In this document: piece by piece, positions 59,432-64,000 of the stretch
Layout: every line of letters starts with the position of its first letter
Numbering within the stretch: the first letter of the stretch is position 1
Source of the DNA: Arthrobacter sp. ISL-95
GTDB taxonomy: Bacteria > Actinomycetota > Actinomycetes > Actinomycetales > Micrococcaceae
Reading direction: 5' to 3'
Length of the DNA stretch: 64,000 nucleotides
Assembly (NCBI RefSeq): GCF_018613695.1
Contig: NZ_JAGGPR010000005.1
Span: 555,571-619,570 of the forward strand
Made by a program: the position numbers and the translations under genes
Notes under the pieces: model-generated
Seen by the model: the letters and a program-made list of their open reading frames with translations, nothing else
Databases searched by the model: none
What the model was told of the DNA's origin: nothing

Positions 59432-60268
59432 ATGTCAAACATTTTTGGTGGTCCCAAAGCCGTTGAGGAGTCCCGCAGTGTGCCCCAAGGGGACACCGTA
59501 GGCTCGTACACCTCGTATTTGGATGCCCAGAAGGCGGTGGACTATCTGGCAGACCAGCAGTTCCCTGTTCAGCTGGTGTCGATCGTGGGCAATGACCTCA
59601 AAATGGTGGAGCGGGTGACCGGCCGCTTGAGCTACCCCAGGGTGGCATTGTCCGGTGCCCTGAGCGGCATGTGGTTCGGCCTCTTCGTCGGCGTCATGCT
59701 GTCCTTCTTCACTCCGGCCGGGGGACCGTTCTCCATCATCACCTCAGTTCTGATGGGTGCGGCTTTCTTCATGCTGTTCGGCATCGTCACCTATGCCACG
59801 CAGCGTGGAAAGCGCGACTTCACCTCGACCAGCCAGGTGGTGGCCACCAACTACGATGTCATCGTCGCCGTGGAGGCAGCCCACGAGGCCCGCCGACTGC
59901 TCCACCAGTTGCCGATGAACCCGTCTCAGGCAGCCAGCCCGCAGGCCCCCAACTACAACCAGCAGAATGCGCCGTTCCAGCAGCCTGGCCAGGCCCCCGA
60001 GCGGCCTTCCACCTGGAACGATCCATATGGCCAGCGTGGCCCCGAGTCCAATGGCTCAAGCACTCCGGAGGGCCAGAACCCTGCCCCGGTGAACCAGCCC
60101 GCGCCGGCCCCCGCACCGGCAGCTGTCCGATACCCCGATCTCCCGGACGGCCGTCCGCAGTACGGTGTCCGGGTGTCCGACGCGCAGTCCCCGGAACAGA
60201 ATCACGCTCAGAACGCGCCGCAGGAAGACGGGCAGCAGTCCAGTTCCGAGGATTCCTCTAAGCAGTAA
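59432..60268 (+). CDS. GSP17M-type general stress protein with disordered tail
   Basis: A 278-residue protein. Residues about 20-65 match the general stress protein 17M-like domain (GSYTSYLDAQKAVDYLADQQFPVQLVSIVGNDLKMVERV). Two membrane helices (about 74-95, 100-122) follow, then a cytoplasmic stretch ending near 155. The last 120 residues are Pro/Gln/Asn/Ser-rich and likely disordered. CACAAT lies six bases before the ATG, a weak form of the -10 pattern. It diverges from the MgtE-like operon and ends at a perfect hairpin. Confidence 0.82.
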   Translation: MSNIFGGPKAVEESRSVPQGDTVGSYTSYLDAQKAVDYLADQQFPVQLVSIVGNDLKMVERVTGRLSYPRVALSGALSGMWFGLFVGVMLSFFTPAGGPFSIITSVLMGAAFFMLFGIVTYATQRGKRDFTSTSQVVATNYDVIVAVEAAHEARRLLHQLPMNPSQAASPQAPNYNQQNAPFQQPGQAPERPSTWNDPYGQRGPESNGSSTPEGQNPAPVNQPAPAPAPAAVRYPDLPDGRPQYGVRVSDAQSPEQNHAQNAPQEDGQQSSSEDSSKQ

Positions 60269-60300
60269 AGGCTTCCGCAGAGCACAAGTTTCCACAGGAC

Positions 60301-60342
60301 AACAAGGGAAGGCCACCGGATCTCCGGTGGCCTTCCCTTGTT
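60301..60342. terminator. Perfect 20-bp hairpin, GSP17M-type gene/pepP terminator
   Basis: 60301-60320 is the exact reverse complement of 60323-60342, ending CCCTTGTTT. It separates converging genes. Confidence 0.85.
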
Positions 60343-60368
60343 TGTGGCGTTACTCCAACGGCCGGGGC

Positions 60369-61943
60369 TTAGCCTTGGGCATCCTGGTAGATGCCGGCCA
60401 TCCAGGACTCGACGTCATCAGCCTTGCGCGGCAACGCGGCGCTGAGGTTGACGGGGCCGTCTGCGGTCATGAGGATGTCGTCTTCGATGCGAACGCCGAT
60501 CCCGCGGTACTCCTCGGGGATGGCGAGGTCTTCGTTCTTGAAGTACAAGCCAGGTTCGATCGTGAAGATCATGCCTTCGGTGAGGACTCCATCGAGGTAG
60601 AGTTCACGCTTCGCTTGCGCGCAGTCGTGGACGTCCAAGCCCAGGTGGTGGCTGGTGCCGTGCGGCATCCAACGGCGGTGCTGCTGGCCCTCAGGGCTGA
60701 TGGCTTCCTCGACGGAAACGGGGAGCAAACCCCATTCGGCCAGGCGTTCGGCCAGGACTGTGGTTGCTGCGGTGTGGATGTCCCGGAATTTCACGCCCGG
60801 TTGCGCGGCAGCGAAACCGGCATCGGCGGCGTCGAGTACTGCCTCATAGACCTTCCGCTGGACATCAGTGAAGGTTCCCGTGGCCGGAAGGGTGCGCGTG
60901 ATGTCGGCCGTGTAGAGGGAGTCTGCTTCCACACCGGCATCGAGGAGGAGGAGTTCGCCGGCGTTGACGGTACCGGAGTTACGGTTCCAGTGCAGAACTG
61001 TGGCGTTGTTGCCGGACGCGGCAATGGTGTCGTATCCGAGTTCGTTGCCTTCCTCGCGGGCACGGGCAAAGAACGCGCCTTCGACTACACGCTCACCGCG
61101 ATTGTGGGTCAGCGCACGTGGGAGGGCCCGGACCACGTCAGCGAAGCCTTCCACGGTTGCCCTCACGGCGATCTTCATCTGCTCGATTTCCCAGTCGTCC
61201 TTGATCAGGCGCAGCTCGGACAGGGCTTCGCTGAGCTTCTCATCCAGGGCGTCGAGTTCCCCGAGGTCGAGGTTCTCCGGGTCCTTGGCGGTGTTGTAGC
61301 GGGCGGTGTCCACCAGGGCGTCAATGTTCTCATCCGTCTTGCGGACCAGTCGAATGGAGATGCCTCCGATTTCCGGGGCGCCAACATTCTTGGTGATAGC
61401 CATTTCGAGTTCGGAGATGTGCGCGGTGGGGAGGCCGAGGCGGGCTTCGAATTCGGCAAGCGTGGGACGCGCACCGATCCAGAACTCGCCGGCGCGCGAG
61501 TCAGCGTAGAACTGCTCGGTGTCCCGGCCAGCCAGCGGACGGAAGTAGAGGGTGGCGGTGTGGTGACCGCCGTCGTCGCCCTTTCCTTCAGCCACGGGCT
61601 CAAGGATCAGTACGGCGTCCGGCTCGTGGTCAAGGCCCAGACCGGTGAGGTGGGCGAAACCGGAGTGGGGGCGGAATCGGTAGTCGCAGTCGTTGGAACG
61701 GACCTTCAGCGGACCGGCGGGGATGACCAGACGTTCGCCTTTGAACTGTTCGGAAATAGTACGACGACGGCGGGCGGCATGGTCTGCGACGGCGTCACGT
61801 GCAGGGGTCACCTGCGGGGCGGGCGCCCAGTTGCTGGCCATGAATGCCTTGAAGGCATCGGACGTGGGCCTCTGGGAGCGGTTGTTGACACGCTCTTGCA
61901 GTGGCTGGGAGGCAGAGTTTTGGGTGTTTTCGGCATCGTTCAC
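60369..61943 (-). CDS. pepP: Xaa-Pro aminopeptidase (M24B)
   Basis: A 524-residue metallopeptidase of the aminopeptidase P family, releasing N-terminal residues before proline. The pita-bread catalytic domain shows the five dinuclear-metal ligands: two Asp in LLDAGVEADSLYTADITRTLP, His in HGTSHHLGLDVHD, Glu in FTIEPGLYF and Glu in GVRIEDDILMT. The N-terminal domain is at about 30-230. The GTG at 61943 starts a normal N-terminus; the frame is open to 62075 but that part overlaps the divergent PHP gene. Confidence 0.92.
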   Translation of the reverse strand: MNDAENTQNSASQPLQERVNNRSQRPTSDAFKAFMASNWAPAPQVTPARDAVADHAARRRRTISEQFKGERLVIPAGPLKVRSNDCDYRFRPHSGFAHLTGLGLDHEPDAVLILEPVAEGKGDDGGHHTATLYFRPLAGRDTEQFYADSRAGEFWIGARPTLAEFEARLGLPTAHISELEMAITKNVGAPEIGGISIRLVRKTDENIDALVDTARYNTAKDPENLDLGELDALDEKLSEALSELRLIKDDWEIEQMKIAVRATVEGFADVVRALPRALTHNRGERVVEGAFFARAREEGNELGYDTIAASGNNATVLHWNRNSGTVNAGELLLLDAGVEADSLYTADITRTLPATGTFTDVQRKVYEAVLDAADAGFAAAQPGVKFRDIHTAATTVLAERLAEWGLLPVSVEEAISPEGQQHRRWMPHGTSHHLGLDVHDCAQAKRELYLDGVLTEGMIFTIEPGLYFKNEDLAIPEEYRGIGVRIEDDILMTADGPVNLSAALPRKADDVESWMAGIYQDAQG

Positions 61944-62011
61944 CGTTACATCGTCCCACCAGTTCCTTGAGGAGGCCAACGGCGCAACACTCCAAGCGGG
62001 CCCGCATCCCA

Positions 62012-62017
62012 TAGGCT
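62012..62017 (+). promoter_or_regulatory. -10 element TAGGCT of the PHP-domain gene
   Basis: TAGGCT, GGGAAA, then the GTG at 62024. Confidence 0.5.
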
Positions 62018-62023
62018 GGGAAA

Positions 62024-62869
62024 GTGAGGATAGACCTGCATGCGCACTCAAATGTTTCCGACGGAACCGAGACACCGGCCGGGGTGATTATCTCTGCCGT
62101 CTCGGCCGGTCTTGACGCCGTGGCTTTGACCGATCACGATTCCACGGATGGCTGGGAGCCTGCCGCTGCGGCTGCCCGGGAACACGGCATTGCGTTTGTT
62201 CCCGGGATGGAGATCTCCTGCCGGACGGAGCAAGGAATCAGCGTCCACTTGTTGAGTTATCTCCACGATCCCTCCCACGCCGGCCTGCTGGAGGAGATCA
62301 CCAAGTCCAAGGATGCCCGGCTCACCCGTGCGGAGCATATGGTCACGTTGCTGTCCGAGGATTATCCGTTGACGTGGGACGACGTCATCCACCATGTTGC
62401 TCCCGGCGCTACGGTGGGCCGCCCGCACATCGCCGATGCTTTGGTGGCTGCCGGCGTGGTGGCGGATCGTACGGAGGCCTTCACCTCAATCCTCACGTCA
62501 CATTCGCGGTACTTTGTGCAGCACTATGCACCCAACCCGGCGGTCGCCGTCGAGCTTGTCCGTGCAGCCGGTGGCGTTCCCGTCTTCGCCCATCCTGTGG
62601 CGTCATCGAGGGGGCGGATCGTGGGGGAGCGCACCTACCGGGACATGATTGATGCCGGGCTGTTGGGGCTTGAGGTTGAACACCGGGACAACCCGGAGGA
62701 GGGCCGCACGTTCCTCCGTGGCCTGGCCGCCGAACACGGGTTGCTCATGACAGGATCTTCGGACTACCACGGGACCGGTAAGCCCAACCTGCTGGGCGAA
62801 AACACTACCTCGCCAGAGGTCTTGTCGCGGATCGAGGATCTGGCAACGGGCAGTACGGTCATTCGGTGA
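62024..62869 (+). CDS. PHP-domain metal-dependent phosphoesterase
   Basis: A 281-residue PHP protein. Metal ligands are visible: H6 and H8 (DLHAHSNVSDG), D37/H38 (LTDHDS), E-containing GMEISC, a histidine in FAHPVASSRG and the last DYHG with Asp and His. Relatives act on 3',5'-bisphosphonucleotides or as 5'-3' RNA exonucleases (YciV/RNase AM). Which of these applies is not determinable here. The GTG is probably leaderless. marC begins 31 bases after its stop. Confidence 0.87.
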   Translation: MRIDLHAHSNVSDGTETPAGVIISAVSAGLDAVALTDHDSTDGWEPAAAAAREHGIAFVPGMEISCRTEQGISVHLLSYLHDPSHAGLLEEITKSKDARLTRAEHMVTLLSEDYPLTWDDVIHHVAPGATVGRPHIADALVAAGVVADRTEAFTSILTSHSRYFVQHYAPNPAVAVELVRAAGGVPVFAHPVASSRGRIVGERTYRDMIDAGLLGLEVEHRDNPEEGRTFLRGLAAEHGLLMTGSSDYHGTGKPNLLGENTTSPEVLSRIEDLATGSTVIR

Positions 62870-62900
62870 AGCACGGGCTTTCGGCGAAAGGTCTCCGCTG

Positions 62901-63509
62901 ATGGATCTGCAACTGCTGGCCTCCGTGATTGTCACGTTGTTCGTGATCATGGATCCGCCGGGCACCGTGCCGATTTTCATGTCGTTGACGGCGCAGATGT
63001 CGGCCAGGGACCGGAACCGCTCCGCGTTCCAAGCACTTCTGGTGGCCACTGGCGTGATCGTGGTGTTTGCGATCTTCGGGCAGTCCATCCTGAACTACAT
63101 GCACATCTCCCTGGCAGCCTTGCAGGGCGCCGGGGGTCTGCTCTTGGTGCTCATCGCACTTCAGCTGCTGACCGGCTCCACCAGCGGGGAGGAGAATGCG
63201 GCCAAGTACAAGAACGTGGCATTTGTTCCGCTGGGAACGCCGCTCATGGCAGGGCCCGGCGCGATTGTTGCCGTCATGGTGTTTGTGCAGCAATCCAGCC
63301 AGCTGGCTGAGTACCTGGCGGTGGGCCTCGGCATTGCCGTGGTGTTGGGATCGCTGTATCTGGCGATGCGTTTTGCCGGGGTGGTGCAGCGCGTCCTCGG
63401 TGAAAACGGGGTGGAACTCGTCACCCGCATCGCCGGCCTTTTGCTGTCAGCAATCGCCGTTCAAATGATCGCGGACGCCGTTCAGGCCTTTGTGAAGGGT
63501 GCTGCCTGA
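62901..63509 (+). CDS. MarC/YhgN-family membrane protein
   Basis: A 202-residue MarC-family protein with six hydrophobic helices. It opens with the family pattern LASVIVTLFVIMDPPGTVPIFMSLT and contains FVPLGTPLMAGPGAIVAVMV (about 109-128). It has no proven transport role; the old multidrug-resistance label for marC was not confirmed. A ribosome site GGTCTCCGCTG is weak. It may be co-transcribed with the PHP gene. Its end overlaps the converging methyltransferase gene by 28 bases. Confidence 0.88.
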   Translation: MDLQLLASVIVTLFVIMDPPGTVPIFMSLTAQMSARDRNRSAFQALLVATGVIVVFAIFGQSILNYMHISLAALQGAGGLLLVLIALQLLTGSTSGEENAAKYKNVAFVPLGTPLMAGPGAIVAVMVFVQQSSQLAEYLAVGLGIAVVLGSLYLAMRFAGVVQRVLGENGVELVTRIAGLLLSAIAVQMIADAVQAFVKGAA

Positions 63510-64000
63510 TCCATTGCGGTGTCCGGCAGAGGGCCGCTTTGGAGGAAATCCGCTGTGCTGCCCAGCCTCTTCCGCATGACGTCGATGGCCTGTTCATTCT
63601 GGTCGACGCACACAAACTTACGGCCCAGTTTGGCCGCCACGGCGCCGAGGGTCCCTGAACCTGCGAAGAAGTCAAGGCACCAATCGCCCTCCCGGCTTGA
63701 TGCGGAAACAATTCTCCGGACCAGGCCTTCAGGCTTTTGGGTGGGGTAACCGGTTTTTTCACGTCCAGTAGGCGAAACAATGGTGTGCCACCAGACATCC
63801 GTGGGCAGTTTGCCGAGCTCGCGCTTGGCGGGCGTCACCAGGCCAGGAGCCATGTAGGGTTCCCGGTCAACTTCGGCGTTGTCGAAGTGATACTTGGTGG
63901 GGTTTTTGACGTACACCAGGATGTTGTCGTGCTTGGTAGGCCAACGGTTCTTGGCACGGGCGCCGTAGTCGTAGGCCCAGATGATCTCGTTGAGGAAGCA
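63482..64000 (-). CDS. Site-specific DNA methyltransferase, C-terminal part
   Basis: The frame is open from the window end to the stop at 63482: 172 residues of a type II, N6-adenine or N4-cytosine DNA methyltransferase. The visible part includes NEIIWAYDYGARAKNRWP and HDNILVYVKN (target region), YPTQKPEGLVRRIVSASSREGDWCLDFFAGSGT with the SAM-binding FAGSGT, and GRKFVCVDQNEQAIDVMRKRL. The catalytic (D/N/S)PP(Y/F/W) motif is not in the window, so it must lie upstream. No restriction gene is seen on this side. It could be an orphan regulatory methylase. Confidence 0.85.
   Translation of the reverse strand, partial: CFLNEIIWAYDYGARAKNRWPTKHDNILVYVKNPTKYHFDNAEVDREPYMAPGLVTPAKRELGKLPTDVWWHTIVSPTGREKTGYPTQKPEGLVRRIVSASSREGDWCLDFFAGSGTLGAVAAKLGRKFVCVDQNEQAIDVMRKRLGSTADFLQSGPLPDTAMDQAAPFTKA

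Noticed and set aside
60165..61970. A 601-codon plus-strand frame over pepP
   Set aside because: pepP carries all five metal ligands on the minus strand. The frame is repetitive Gly/Val-rich shadow sequence.

Overview
The window is 64 kb of GC-rich (about 60 percent or more by eye), gene-dense chromosomal DNA from a high-GC Gram-positive actinobacterium. It is most likely Arthrobacter or Paenarthrobacter (Micrococcaceae). The evidence is a DUF3117 protein, a SigE/RseA/TatB/Mrp block, a 7Fe ferredoxin next to DapC, a gluABCD-type glutamate importer, frequent GTG and TTG starts, and many apparently leaderless genes. I see no rRNA, tRNA, CRISPR array, insertion sequence or prophage. This is core genome with a few accessory stretches.

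Layout. 1-3.7 kb: a CrcB pair (the first is cut by the window edge), ferritin, and a leftward run DUF1761 - corA - zapE. 3.7-12.2 kb: regulator/transporter pairs (two AsnC/Lrp proteins around an MFS exporter, a LysR protein divergent from a second MFS exporter), a TMEM175-type channel, a nitronate monooxygenase-like flavoprotein, a BadF/NagK-type kinase and a pirin. 12.3-16 kb: GH35 beta-galactosidase, Nudix hydrolase and a second-type RsgA GTPase preceded by a tiny ORF with a perfect Shine-Dalgarno sequence. 16-19.7 kb: a four-gene glycine betaine/choline ABC importer with overlapping start and stop codons. 19.8-28.4 kb: alanine aminotransferase, PPK2, exonuclease VII (xseA, xseB), a membrane protein, ispH, rmuC, ychF. 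28.7-34.2 kb: an oligopeptide ABC importer with a fused double ATPase. 34.4-41.2 kb: SGNH lipoprotein, typA, small proteins, fdxA-dapC and gltA. 41.3-46.9 kb: galE, a TetR regulator, unknown genes and the divergent lysine/peptidoglycan genes dapD and dapE. 46.9-50.2 kb: gluABCD. 50.4-60.3 kb: LOG-family protein, a DivIVA-like protein, a GT-C mannosyltransferase-like protein, DUF3117, O-methyltransferase, sigE-rseA-tatB, then leftward MgtE-like/DUF1003/mrp and a GSP17M-type protein. 60.4-64 kb: Xaa-Pro aminopeptidase, a PHP-domain protein, MarC and a DNA methyltransferase cut by the window end.

How the parts relate. fdxA-dapC, dapD/dapE, LOG, DivIVA-like, DUF3117, O-methyltransferase-sigE-rseA-tatB and mrp-DUF1003-MgtE-like follow, from memory, the order of the Mycobacterium tuberculosis Rv1177-Rv1232 region. 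This is therefore an ancient actinobacterial block for cell-wall precursors and the envelope-stress response.

The most striking non-coding signal is repeated: 19 genes have a TANNNT hexamer 6-8 bases before the start codon. This is the arrangement expected for leaderless transcripts, and in two cases the hexamer begins with the stop codon of the gene upstream. Strong hairpins also lie just after two ABC binding-protein genes, inside their operons. I found no obviously new defence or mobile system. The best candidates for undescribed biology are the leader ORF and hairpin before rsgA, the membrane-less MgtE-like/DUF1003/Mrp cluster, and a putative muralytic protein 14 bases behind dapD.
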